From: JANXQE01 sp035651635
GTDB lineage: Bacteria; Verrucomicrobiota; Verrucomicrobiia; Limisphaerales; UBA8199
Assembly (NCBI GenBank): GCA_035651635.1
Contig: DASRFK010000122.1
Coordinates: forward strand, 1 to 33,930
Length of the DNA stretch: 33,930 nt
Direction: 5' to 3'
Part shown: piece by piece, positions 8,017 to 15,753 of the stretch
Position numbering within the stretch: position 1 is the stretch's first letter
How the letters are laid out: each line of letters opens with the position of its first letter
Made by a program: the position numbers and the translations under genes
The notes under the pieces: model-generated
Database searches by the model: none
What the model was told of the DNA's origin: nothing
The model's input: the letters and a program-made list of their open reading frames with translations, nothing else

Positions 8017-10002
8017 TCAGTTCGTCCTGGCGGGTAAATCCAGACACTCCCGGATTTTCGCGGCCAGAGCATTGGGCGGGTAGGGCTTCTGGAGATAATG
8101 GATTCCGGGCTGCAACACGAAGTCTTTCCCAACGACCTCAGCGCTGTAACCACTCGTAAAAATCACTTTAAGCTCGGGGCGGTCCACCCAAAGTCTCTCG
8201 GCCAATTGCCGGCCGTTGAGCCGGTCTGGCATCACCAGGTCGGTAAGTATCAAGTCCACCTTTTCACGGTGGTCTTGCCACAGTTCGAGGGCTTTGCGGC
8301 CGGATTCGGCAGGCAGCACGTTGTAGCCGTAAGCCGACAACAGGTCGCACACTAACTGACGGACCGCAGTTTCGTCCTCGACGACCATGATGGTTTCTGA
8401 ACCTCCGCGCGGGGCGCCGTCGTCAACCTCAGGGGCTTCGGCGGCATTCTCGGCGGTCTTCACGTAGGGCAGAAACACCTTGAAGGTGGCACCCTGATTC
8501 ACCTGGCTTTCGACTTCAATCCAACCTTGATGCTGTTTAACGATGCCATACACGGTCGCCAGTCCCAGCCCGGTGCCTTTGCCGACTTCTTTAGTAGTAA
8601 AGAAGGGCTCAAAAATCCGGCTCATGTTTTGCGGCGAAATGCCGCAGCCGCGGTCAGTTACGGTGAGACAAACGAACTTTCCGGGTTGGATCTCCGGCAG
8701 GCGTGAAGGGCCGGTCAGTTCAGAAAGGGAAATGCTAATCGTGAGAGCGCCGCCCTGGGGCATCGCATCGCGAGAGTTGACTGCCAGATTGAGGAGGACC
8801 TGCTCGATCATGCTGGCGTCGGCCTCAATAAAAGCGCCTTCCTGAAGATAAATAACCTGCAGCGTAATATCTTCTCCCAGGATACGGCCAAGCATGTCGG
8901 TCATATGATTGACCAACTCGTTGAGATTAAGCCGTCGCGGCTGCATGACTTGTCTCCGGCTGAAGGTGAGCAGCTTCCTGGTCAACGCCGCCGCCCGGTC
9001 GGCAGCCTCGGTAATCTGTTGGGCGGAGCGAGCAAAGGGGCCGATCAAGCCGGCATTTTGCAGCAAGAGCGAGGCATGCCCATGAATCACCGTCAGAATG
9101 TTATTGAAGTCGTGGGCCACGCCACCGGCCAATCGTCCGATGGCTTCCATTTTCTGAGAATGGCGCAACTGGTCTTCCAGGTCGCGCATGCCGTCTTCCG
9201 CCATTTTGCGGTCGCTTACGTCCCTCGAGTTGATCACCACTCCCCCGATCTCCGAGTCGGCCAGGTGGCTTTGACCTATCGCTTCCAAATAGCGCCAGGA
9301 ACCGTCCTGATGACGGAAGCGGAATTCCAATCGCACCGTTTGGTCTGGATTCTGCATGGCCTGGCCAAAAGCTGTTTTTGCATTCTCCAGGTCGTCGGGG
9401 TGAATGAAGGCAAAGGCATTGTGCCCGGCCAATTCCTTGGGTGCATAGCCTAAAACCCGTTTAAGCGAGGGGCTGTTATATAAATACACTCCCTCCCTAT
9501 CCAGAATCGTCAGGATATCCAGCGTATTCTCGGTAAGCGCGCGAAAGTACTTCTCACGACGGAGCAGTTCGGTCTCGGCCTCCCGTCGGTGCCTGCGCTC
9601 GGTTGCTTCCTGCACCGCTCGACGCAAGGCGGGTACCAGTCGGTCCGGCCACTGTTTTAAAACGTAGTCAGTGGCCCCGGAGCGCAAACTGTCGATAGCT
9701 GCTTCTTCACCAATCGTGCCCGAAATCAACAAAAAAGGTGTTTCGCGGCATTTTTGCCTGAAATACTGAAGCGCTTCCAGTCCGGTGTAGCCCGGGAGCA
9801 AGTAGTCCGCGAGGATGATGTCGAATCTGTGTTGCTTAAGGGCTTCTTCGTATTGTGCGCGGCTGCTCACCACCATCAACTCGGCGGTGATACCCTCTTT
9901 TTCAATAAGCGAACGCACCAGATCGGAAAAATCCGGGTCGTCTTCCAAGTGCAGGATTTGCAAGGGCGCGTTCACTAAGGTGTTATGGTCGTCAAATATC
10001 AC
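8017..10002 (-). CDS. Hybrid sensor histidine kinase: REC-PAS-HisKA-HATPase-REC
   Basis: 661 residues and no membrane segment, so cytosolic. Receiver 1 (about 13-130) has the acidic pocket Glu20-Asp21-Asp22, phospho-acceptor Asp66 in DIILAD and Lys116. A PAS domain follows (about 150-270). The dimerisation domain has its phospho-accepting His297 in AGGVAHDFNN. The ATPase domain shows the N-box around Asn409, the G1 motif DRGCG (450-454) and the G2 motif GKGTGLGL (474-481). Receiver 2 (about 535-655) has Asp588 in DLILTD. The sequence order suggests a phosphorelay with input from another kinase through the first receiver. No response regulator or His-phosphotransfer protein lies nearby. A GTG at 10002 is taken as the start; a second GTG ten codons in is possible. 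rpoN follows downstream. Confidence 0.93.
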   Translation of the reverse strand: MIFDDHNTLVNAPLQILHLEDDPDFSDLVRSLIEKEGITAELMVVSSRAQYEEALKQHRFDIILADYLLPGYTGLEALQYFRQKCRETPFLLISGTIGEEAAIDSLRSGATDYVLKQWPDRLVPALRRAVQEATERRHRREAETELLRREKYFRALTENTLDILTILDREGVYLYNSPSLKRVLGYAPKELAGHNAFAFIHPDDLENAKTAFGQAMQNPDQTVRLEFRFRHQDGSWRYLEAIGQSHLADSEIGGVVINSRDVSDRKMAEDGMRDLEDQLRHSQKMEAIGRLAGGVAHDFNNILTVIHGHASLLLQNAGLIGPFARSAQQITEAADRAAALTRKLLTFSRRQVMQPRRLNLNELVNHMTDMLGRILGEDITLQVIYLQEGAFIEADASMIEQVLLNLAVNSRDAMPQGGALTISISLSELTGPSRLPEIQPGKFVCLTVTDRGCGISPQNMSRIFEPFFTTKEVGKGTGLGLATVYGIVKQHQGWIEVESQVNQGATFKVFLPYVKTAENAAEAPEVDDGAPRGGSETIMVVEDETAVRQLVCDLLSAYGYNVLPAESGRKALELWQDHREKVDLILTDLVMPDRLNGRQLAERLWVDRPELKVIFTSGYSAEVVGKDFVLQPGIHYLQKPYPPNALAAKIRECLDLPARTN

Positions 10003-10303
10003 ATTTAGGGCAGCATTCCAGATGCCAGCAGGTCAGTTGAGAGGAGGTACAATTTTGATGTTAATTCCTATAGAATAACCCATTATGTTGTTTTTACGCG
10101 CCTCCCCTTAGGTGTCTCTCCGCACAAATACGGGTCCTACGGGTTTTGCCCCCCGACAGACCGGCCAAGGGTCTGGTTGCCACTCCCAAGTCCGGAAAAC
10201 CTCTCTTAAGAACTGTTTTAGCCAACTTCAGCGGCTTTTCGCACTTTTTCAGGCACGGCAACGGGTGCCAGGCTGCTTTGTGATGCACGTGTCGCCGGGT
10301 GTG
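10003..10303. other. Gene-free stretch with small hairpins and a mini-ORF
   Basis: No convincing gene. The AT-rich first 90 nt should hold the kinase promoter. On the plus strand an excellent Shine-Dalgarno GAGGAGGT (10041-10048) precedes a six-codon frame at 10058-10078. Small inverted repeats are CAGACC/GGTCTG (10157-10175) and GGCAC/GTGCC near 10252-10270. A long minus-strand frame spans this area but reads as low-complexity noise. Confidence 0.5.
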
Positions 10304-10441
10304 CTGTCGGTCATTCTGTGTTGAGCGGCAGAAAAGCGGCGGAGGGCTGCCGCAGTCCAAAACCTTCGGTTCTCGAGGCTCGCGCCCGTGTCGCGCTTGC
10401 GTTTTGGACTGCGGCAGTCCTCTGCCGCTCTTTTCGGCTTC
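10304..10441. repeat. Dispersed 138-nt inverted-repeat element, copy 1
   Basis: This segment matches 33793-33930 with only six substitutions in 138 positions and no gaps, counted by eye. Both copies fold on themselves: the left arm GCTGCCGCAGTCCAAAAC (about 10351-10368) pairs with the right arm GTTTTGGACTGCGGCAG, and the pairing extends outward over AGCGGC...GAAAAG blocks for about 33 bp. The centre, about 40 nt, contains a conserved TTCGGTTCTCGAGG and a CpG-rich part. There is no transposase frame, so it resembles a MITE or a large REP-type element. Confidence 0.8.
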
Positions 10442-10483
10442 CAGCCCCGACACTTTTAATCGCACCACGTGTCGCGATGCACG

Positions 10484-10511
10484 TTGACAATGATGGCCGT
10501 TGAGGTACTGT
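10484..10511 (+). promoter_or_regulatory. Candidate promoter of rpsT
   Basis: A perfect -35 TTGACA (10484-10489) is followed after 16 nt by TACTGT (10506-10511, 3 of 6 to consensus). It lies 35-60 nt before the rpsT ATG and 43 nt after the repeat element. Confidence 0.4.
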
Positions 10512-10545
10512 TTGCGCCCTTAAACGAGCAGAGTAAGACGCATTT

Positions 10546-10809
10546 ATGCCCAATACCAAGTCAGCCGAACGCCGGATGCGCAATAGCGCACGCAAGCATC
10601 TCCAGAACCGCAGCGTCAAGTCGCGCCTGCACACTCTGGAAAAGAGCTATCTCGCGCTCCTTGGGGCAGGCAAGAGGGAAGATGCCTCCACGGCGCTGCG
10701 GGCGGTTGCCTCGGCGTTCGACAAGGCCGCCAAGTCTGGTGTCGTTCATCGCGCCACGGCTGATCGCAAGAAATCGCGCCTGGCTTTGCGCCTGGCACGC
10801 GCGAAGTAG
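10546..10809 (+). CDS. rpsT: 30S ribosomal protein S20
   Basis: 87 residues, the normal length for S20. It opens MPNTKSAERRMRNSARKHLQNRS, the typical Lys/Arg-rich first helix that contacts 16S rRNA, and ends HRATADRKKSRLALRLARAK, which matches the conserved C-terminal helix. S20 binds early in 30S assembly. The gene is monocistronic, with its own promoter-like sequence upstream. It ends one base before the stop codon of the convergent glycosyltransferase gene, with no terminator between them. The assignment is secure. Confidence 0.96.
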   Translation: MPNTKSAERRMRNSARKHLQNRSVKSRLHTLEKSYLALLGAGKREDASTALRAVASAFDKAAKSGVVHRATADRKKSRLALRLARAK

Positions 10810-10810
10810 C

Positions 10811-11605
10811 CTACCGAGCTTGCTCGGGGCCGGCCTGGCCCTCAATCCCGGGCGCACAAGCTCCGGTGAAAAGTTTCGAGTCGATCACGCCCATTTTTGC
10901 CAGGCGGTATTCCGCGGCGGTGCGCAAACAGCCAAAGCCATATTGGATGCTGCGCCTCAGGTTGATCGAAGAGGCTTCAGGGAAGTAGCGGGTTGGGCAG
11001 GTAATTTCCGCGATCGTAAACCCGTGCCACAGGATTTGCGCCAGCATTTGGTTATCGAAAACGAAGTCGTCTGAATTCCCCGCCAGGTTGAGCTTTAGCA
11101 GGATTTGCCTGGAGAAGGCGCGATAGCCGGTGTGATATTCCGACAGCTTGGCACCCAGCAGAATGTTCTCGGCAAAAGTCAGAGCGCGATTTGAGAAGTA
11201 CTTCCAAACGGGCATTCCGCCGGATAAGGCATATCCCCCTAGAATTCGGCTGCCCAGCACACAGGGATGCAGATCACTGGCGATGATGGAGACCATGGCC
11301 GGAATCAATTTCGGGGTGTACTGGTAGTCCGGATGGATCATGATCACGATGTCGGCCCCTGCCTCCAGAGCCAGGCGGTAGCAGGTCTTTTGGTTGGCCC
11401 CATACCCTTTGTTGCTATCGTGCACATGCACTTGCACCCCTTCGAGCTGCCGGGCAACGGCTACTGTTTCATCCCGGCTGCCATCGTCCACCAGGATGAT
11501 GCTATCGACGAGCTGCTGTTCCCTGACTTCAGTGTAGGTCTGGCGCAGGGTTTTGGCCGCGTTGTAAGCCGGCATTACCACGACGACTTTCTGATTGCGA
11601 TACAT
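10811..11605 (-). CDS. Family 2 glycosyltransferase (dolichyl-phosphate mannose synthase-like)
   Basis: 264 residues with a GT-A fold. It starts with the strand VVVVMPAYNAAKTL, then the nucleotide-binding IILVDDGSRDET (Asp40-Asp41). The metal-binding position is HPDYQY at 91-96, where this subfamily has His-Pro-Asp in place of the DxD motif. Conserved acceptor-side motifs SEYHTGYRAFSR and a C-terminal domain with ITCPTRYFPEASS follow. There is no C-terminal membrane anchor, so it is a soluble or peripheral enzyme. It probably transfers a sugar from a nucleotide sugar to a polyprenyl phosphate or an envelope glycan. Substrate and acceptor cannot be told. It stands alone between rpsT and feo, convergent with rpsT. 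Confidence 0.88.
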   Translation of the reverse strand: MYRNQKVVVVMPAYNAAKTLRQTYTEVREQQLVDSIILVDDGSRDETVAVARQLEGVQVHVHDSNKGYGANQKTCYRLALEAGADIVIMIHPDYQYTPKLIPAMVSIIASDLHPCVLGSRILGGYALSGGMPVWKYFSNRALTFAENILLGAKLSEYHTGYRAFSRQILLKLNLAGNSDDFVFDNQMLAQILWHGFTIAEITCPTRYFPEASSINLRRSIQYGFGCLRTAAEYRLAKMGVIDSKLFTGACAPGIEGQAGPEQAR

Positions 11606-11808
11606 CTGCTGGTGGCCAGTGTGCGCGCAAACAGGTTCGATGTCACCAGTATTGCTGAGCGGGACTGAGCGGGAAAATTCTCAATTCTAACCGTTAATTT
11701 GCGCGCCAGCCTCTTCCGCCCAAACCCAGGGCCCGGCGACAGAGTCCTTTCGGATTCCAGAGAGTCTGGGCCAAACGCAGTGGCGTCAAAAGCGGGGACT
11801 GCGGACCG

Positions 11809-11823
11809 AGAGCGGATCGCTCT
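11809..11823. promoter_or_regulatory. Palindrome abutting the feo -35 element
   Basis: AGAGCG-GAT-CGCTCT is a perfect 6-3-6 inverted repeat whose last base is the first base of the putative -35 TTGCAA. Its position suits an operator, but it is not a recognisable Fur or DtxR box. Confidence 0.3.
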
Positions 11824-11851
11824 TGCAACTAAGTCTCAATTGACCTATTCT
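11823..11851 (+). promoter_or_regulatory. Candidate promoter of the feo operon
   Basis: TTGCAA (11823-11828), a 17-nt spacer and TATTCT (11846-11851), each 4 of 6 to consensus. Transcription would start near 11858, which argues against the GTG at 11859 and for the ATG at 11874 as the first feo start codon. Confidence 0.4.
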
Positions 11852-11873
11852 GCGCTCAGTGAAAGAGAGACCG

Positions 11874-12158
11874 ATGCGGACCTATTACCTTTTGGGCGGC
11901 CAATGTGCCGGGCCCAAGGTTTGCCCCCTGAGCCGGGTCCAGGCTGGCACGACAGTTTGCATCCGAGAGCTTTCGACTGCCCCGGAGCTGAAGCAACGCC
12001 TGCGCGAACTCGGCTTGTGCGAAGATCAGCAAATCAAGGTGTTGGCCTGTAAATCCACTTTCATCTGCCAGGTCTGCAACGCTCGCTTTGGAATCAGCGA
12101 AAAACTGGCTGACTCTATTCTGGTCGAGGCGGTGCCGCCGGCCGAGGCGATGCCGTGA
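11874..12158 (+). CDS. feoA: Cys-rich FeoA-domain protein (first FeoA of the operon)
   Basis: 94 residues from the ATG at 11874, which has GAGAG just upstream; a GTG at 11859 is the alternative. The centre matches a FeoA/SH3-like fold (VQAGTTVCIREL, then LKQRLRELGLCEDQQIKVL), followed by the usual final strand SILVEAV. Unlike ordinary FeoA it has seven Cys residues (11, 17, 29, 49, 59, 65 and 68), including a CxxC at 65-68. FeoA proteins interact with and modulate FeoB. The extra Cys suggest a metal, Fe-S or redox site, possibly taking the place of FeoC, which I do not see. Its TGA overlaps the GTG start of the second feoA, so translation is coupled. Confidence 0.82.
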   Translation: MRTYYLLGGQCAGPKVCPLSRVQAGTTVCIRELSTAPELKQRLRELGLCEDQQIKVLACKSTFICQVCNARFGISEKLADSILVEAVPPAEAMP

Positions 12159-12403
12159 CGACTCCGGCCATACTCCAGCCTTTGACGTTGGTCGGCGTGG
12201 GGCGGAGCGCGACGGTTGTGGAGATAAAACTTCCACCCGCGAGCAGGCCGCGGCTAATGGAAATGGGTCTTTTGGTGGGAACACGGGTCGAGTTGGTGCG
12301 CTTTGCGCCGCTGGGTGACCCGGTCGAGATCAAGGTGCGTGGCTACAATTTGACCCTGCGCAAGCACGAGGCCGAGCAAATCTTTGTCAAAGCCAGCGAA
12401 TAG
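12155..12403 (+). CDS. feoA: Ferrous iron transport protein A (second FeoA)
   Basis: 82 residues, the usual FeoA size. SATVVEIKLPPASRPRLMEM is followed by GLLVGTRVELVRFAPLGDPVEIKVRGYNLTLRKHEAEQIFV, the classical FeoA pattern with the G-DP-EI-VRGY-LTLRK motif. It is cytosolic and binds or regulates FeoB. The start is a GTG overlapping the stop of the preceding feoA (GTGA). feoB begins 14 nt after its stop. It has no Cys, in contrast to its partner, so the operon encodes one conventional and one Cys-rich FeoA. Confidence 0.92.
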   Translation: MTTPAILQPLTLVGVGRSATVVEIKLPPASRPRLMEMGLLVGTRVELVRFAPLGDPVEIKVRGYNLTLRKHEAEQIFVKASE

Positions 12404-12417
12404 ACGCCCGAGGTGCG

Positions 12418-14787
12418 ATGAGTTCCGGAACCTCCAGCACCCAAGGGCAACCTACCCTGCCCGAGCGTGCGGGCGGTGCTGGCTCCCCCTCCCCCGGTGT
12501 GGAACGTGAGCAAAAAAGAGGCTCTTCATCCCAGCCCCTGTATGTGGTCCTAACCGGCAACCCCAATTGCGGCAAGACCACCCTGTTCAATGCGCTGACG
12601 GGCTTACGGGCGAAGGTGGGCAATTACGCGGGTGTCACAGTTGAGCGCAAAGAAGGGCGTTTGCTGGGCCGCCCGGCCGGGTTCAACATCCGGCTGCTGG
12701 ATCTACCCGGGACGTACAGCCTGAGCCCGCAATCAATGGATGAACAGATTTCACGGGATGTGCTGCTCAATCGATTGCCGGAACTCCCCCCGGCGACGCT
12801 GGTCATCGTGGTGGTCGACGCCTCGAATTTGCAGCGCAACCTGTACTACACGACCCAGGTGATCGAGTTGGGGTATCCAAGTATTGTCGCCCTGAACATG
12901 GTGGACGTGGCACGCAAAAACGGGCACGAGGTGGATGCGCGCCGCCTGGCGGACGAACTGGGAACACCAGTGATTCCGATTGTCGCCACCGAAGGCATAG
13001 GGCTGGAGGATCTGCGCGAGTGTCTCACCGAAACGCTTCGCAATCCGCCACCAATTGTCTCGCGCCAATTCTGCGACCTCCCAAAGCTTTTGCGCGAGGA
13101 GGTCGCTTCCCTGGCAACGTTGCTGGGGCGGGTGTGCCGGAAAGACTCAATTCGTTCCTCAGCCGAGGCGCTGCTCATCCTGGGCAACGAGAAAGCGCTC
13201 GAGGCGAACTCGAACGTCTATCCGCCGGAGGTAACAACGTTCGTCGAGAGCGCGCGCCGGCGCTTGGAGACAGCTGGAATCGATTGGCGAGGGACGGTGA
13301 TTGAGGGCCGGTATCTCACGGTCGCCAATATCCAGGAAAGCGTCACTACTCAGACTGCCGCTCCGCAGGAAACCTTCAGTGACCGGCTGGACCGGGTTCT
13401 GACGCATAAGCTTTGGGGGACACTCATTTTCATCGCGATTATGACTCTGATGTTTCAGAGCATCTTCACCTTCGCCCGGATCCCCATGGACGCCCTCCAA
13501 ACAGGAGTCGATTGGCTGGGCGATACCATCGGCCGGCTCATTCCGCCAGGCGACCTTAATAGCTTGCTCGTCGACGGGGTGATCGCCGGGGTGGGCGCCG
13601 TGATTGTATTTTTGCCGCAAATCCTATTGCTGTTTCTGTTTATCGGTTTTCTCGAGGACACCGGCTACATGTCCCGCGCGGCCTTCTTAATGGACCGGCT
13701 GATGAGCAAAGTCGGGCTGCATGGAAAGAGCTTTATTCCGATGCTGAGCTCGTTTGCGTGCGCGATTCCCGGGATCATGGCCACACGCACCATCGAGAGT
13801 CCAAAGGATCGGCTCGTGACGATCCTCGTCTCGCCTTTGATGAGTTGCTCGGCGCGGTTGCCGGTTTATACCCTCTTAATCGGAGCCTGCGTCCCGAACA
13901 TTACGGTGCTGGGTTTTCTCAAGCTCACGGGCGTAACCATGCTGGTGATGTACTTGCTCGGGATCGTGGTCGCGCTGTTGATGGCGTGGCTTTTCAAAAA
14001 GACACTGCTGAAAGGCGAGCCGCCCTTGTTGATCATGGAATTGCCGCCCTACAAGCGGCCGCTGGCCAAGGTGGTCGTCCGGCACATGTGGGATCGGTCC
14101 AAACTCTTTTTGCGGCGAGCTGGCACCGTCATTCTCGGCATTAACATCCTGCTCTGGTTCCTGGCGACCTATCCGCGCGACACCCGCAGCGATGAAGCCT
14201 TTGCGGCGCGACGTGTCGCTATCGCTGGGCAGCGCGGCGGAGCCCAGGGCGCGAAGGAAATTCAGCCCGGAGCAGTCGCTCACGGGGCGGATCCCGCCAA
14301 CCAAGTGGACCTGCAGGCTCAATTAGCGGCCCTGGACAATGAGCAATCCGGCGAGAAACTCCGGCGCAGCTTTGCCGGCCGGCTTGGACGGCTGATCGAA
14401 CCGGCCATCGCGCCGCTGGGTTTTGATTGGAAAATGGGGATTGGCATCGTGACCAGCTTCGCCGCACGAGAGGTTTTTGTAAGCACCATGTCCACCGTTT
14501 ACAATGTGGGCAAATACGATCGCTCCGAAACGAGCCGGAGCAGCCTCGAAAAAACCTTGCGCGCTCAAAAACATCCTGACGGGACGCCGGTTTACACGGC
14601 ATTGACGGCTCTGACTTTGATGGTTTTTTACGTATTTGCGCTGCAATGTGTTAGCACGGTGGCGATTGTCCGACGGGAAACCAATTCCTGGAAGTGGCCG
14701 CTGTTTCAATGGTTCTACATGGCTTTGCTGGCCTGGGGCTGTGCGTTCTGCACGTTTCATTTGGGTCATTGGCTTGGGTGGGGCTGA
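12418..14787 (+). CDS. feoB: Ferrous iron transporter FeoB
   Basis: 789 residues. After a 40-residue low-complexity tail comes the GTPase domain: G1 GNPNCGKTT at 47-55, G2 Thr74, G3 DLPG at 95-98 and G4 NMVD at 160-163. The GDI-like helical region follows to about 300. The membrane part carries both Gate motifs, the first with GYMSRAAFLMDRLMSK and FACAIPGIMATRTIE, the second with GFDWKMGIGIVTSFAAREVF. The C terminus SWKWPLFQWFYMALLAWG is typical. FeoB moves Fe(II) across the inner membrane. Odd point: a polar, Ala/Gly-rich insertion of about 60 residues at 585-650 between membrane helices. GAGG lies 4 nt before the ATG. It is the last gene of feoA-feoA-feoB. Confidence 0.96.
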   Translation: MSSGTSSTQGQPTLPERAGGAGSPSPGVEREQKRGSSSQPLYVVLTGNPNCGKTTLFNALTGLRAKVGNYAGVTVERKEGRLLGRPAGFNIRLLDLPGTYSLSPQSMDEQISRDVLLNRLPELPPATLVIVVVDASNLQRNLYYTTQVIELGYPSIVALNMVDVARKNGHEVDARRLADELGTPVIPIVATEGIGLEDLRECLTETLRNPPPIVSRQFCDLPKLLREEVASLATLLGRVCRKDSIRSSAEALLILGNEKALEANSNVYPPEVTTFVESARRRLETAGIDWRGTVIEGRYLTVANIQESVTTQTAAPQETFSDRLDRVLTHKLWGTLIFIAIMTLMFQSIFTFARIPMDALQTGVDWLGDTIGRLIPPGDLNSLLVDGVIAGVGAVIVFLPQILLLFLFIGFLEDTGYMSRAAFLMDRLMSKVGLHGKSFIPMLSSFACAIPGIMATRTIESPKDRLVTILVSPLMSCSARLPVYTLLIGACVPNITVLGFLKLTGVTMLVMYLLGIVVALLMAWLFKKTLLKGEPPLLIMELPPYKRPLAKVVVRHMWDRSKLFLRRAGTVILGINILLWFLATYPRDTRSDEAFAARRVAIAGQRGGAQGAKEIQPGAVAHGADPANQVDLQAQLAALDNEQSGEKLRRSFAGRLGRLIEPAIAPLGFDWKMGIGIVTSFAAREVFVSTMSTVYNVGKYDRSETSRSSLEKTLRAQKHPDGTPVYTALTALTLMVFYVFALQCVSTVAIVRRETNSWKWPLFQWFYMALLAWGCAFCTFHLGHWLGWG

Positions 14788-14876
14788 ATCCAGTTGATCC
14801 GGTTGGGTTTACCCTTGCTTACCATGCGTTTTCTGTGTACCTTTGAGATTAGCACAGCGTTCCGGATCGGGCTTAT

Positions 14877-15659
14877 ATGAAATCGGGTCGGCCAACTCGG
14901 CGGCCGGGGTTTACGCTGATCGAACTCCTGGCCGTCATCGCTACCATTGCGATCCTTGCGGCACTGCTCTTGCCTATTCTGAGCAAGGCCAAAATCAAGG
15001 CGCAACGCACCGCCTGCTTCTCCAATCTCCGCCAGTTGGGCGTCGCCTGGCAGATGTACTATAACGACAGCAACGGTTATCTTGTGCCTTCCTTTCCGGG
15101 CAACCCGGACGTGTGGGTTCAGGGTAATATGACCAACGCGGCCGAAGCCGTGAATCCGGACCTGATCATTCAAGGCAAGCTCTTCCATTACGCACAAAAC
15201 GTGGCGACCTATCACTGCCCCGGCGATCTCGGAGTTACGATCGATGGAAAAACGGTGCCGTCTTTGCGAAGTTACTCGATGAACTGCTTCATGGGAGCCC
15301 GGGACCCCAACCTGCCCCTCATCCCCGATACCGCCAGTGGCTATGTGAGTTTTTTCTCGAAGGATTCGGACCTGGCGCGTCCCTCGGAACTCTGGGTGTT
15401 GATTGACGAAGACGAGCGCAGCATCAATGACGGGTTCTTCGTGACCGATCCGACCGCTCATACCTGGTTCGATTTTCCCGCCCTTTCCGCGCGCCGCCAC
15501 AATTTTAACTTCACGCTAAATTTTGGGGATGGCCATTCGGAACTCTGGCGGCCTCGCGACCCGCGGACCTTGCAGATAGCGGCGCCGGACAGCGACCAAT
15601 TCGGCAATGCCGATCTGGATCGCCTTGCCCGGGCCACAACCGTGCCCCTGCCCAAGTGA
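14877..15659 (+). CDS. Stand-alone pseudopilin-like protein with H-X9-DG motif
   Basis: 260 residues. The leader MKSGRPTRRPG is cut before FTLIEL (Phe12, Glu16), with the classical Gly at -1, followed by a hydrophobic helix to Ala-Lys-Ile-Lys. The middle has the conserved 'ACFSNLRQLGVAWQMYYNDSNG' region. The C-terminal part has a perfect H-X9-DG (His-Asn-Phe...Gly-Asp-Gly), the mark of the verrucomicrobial/planctomycete type II secretion-like pseudopilin family. Prepilin peptidase and secretion genes are absent nearby. It lies 89 nt after feoB and 94 nt before an ECF sigma gene, all on the same strand. Its role is unknown; most such proteins occur in very many copies per genome. Confidence 0.9.
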   Translation: MKSGRPTRRPGFTLIELLAVIATIAILAALLLPILSKAKIKAQRTACFSNLRQLGVAWQMYYNDSNGYLVPSFPGNPDVWVQGNMTNAAEAVNPDLIIQGKLFHYAQNVATYHCPGDLGVTIDGKTVPSLRSYSMNCFMGARDPNLPLIPDTASGYVSFFSKDSDLARPSELWVLIDEDERSINDGFFVTDPTAHTWFDFPALSARRHNFNFTLNFGDGHSELWRPRDPRTLQIAAPDSDQFGNADLDRLARATTVPLPK

Positions 15660-15753
15660 GCCACGGCAGCTGGCCGCGCGCCCGCCAGCCGCAATAATCG
15701 GTTATACAAAATGGCCGCAAGCTGGTGTCTAATAGGTAAGACTTGCAGCGGAC

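Noticed and set aside
10094..10468. 124-codon minus-strand frame in the gap before rpsT
   Set aside because: It runs through the inverted-repeat element and reads as low complexity, with no ribosome site.
14766..15500. 244-codon minus-strand frame opposite the second pseudopilin
   Set aside because: The plus strand carries FTLIEL and H-X9-DG; the minus frame has no features.
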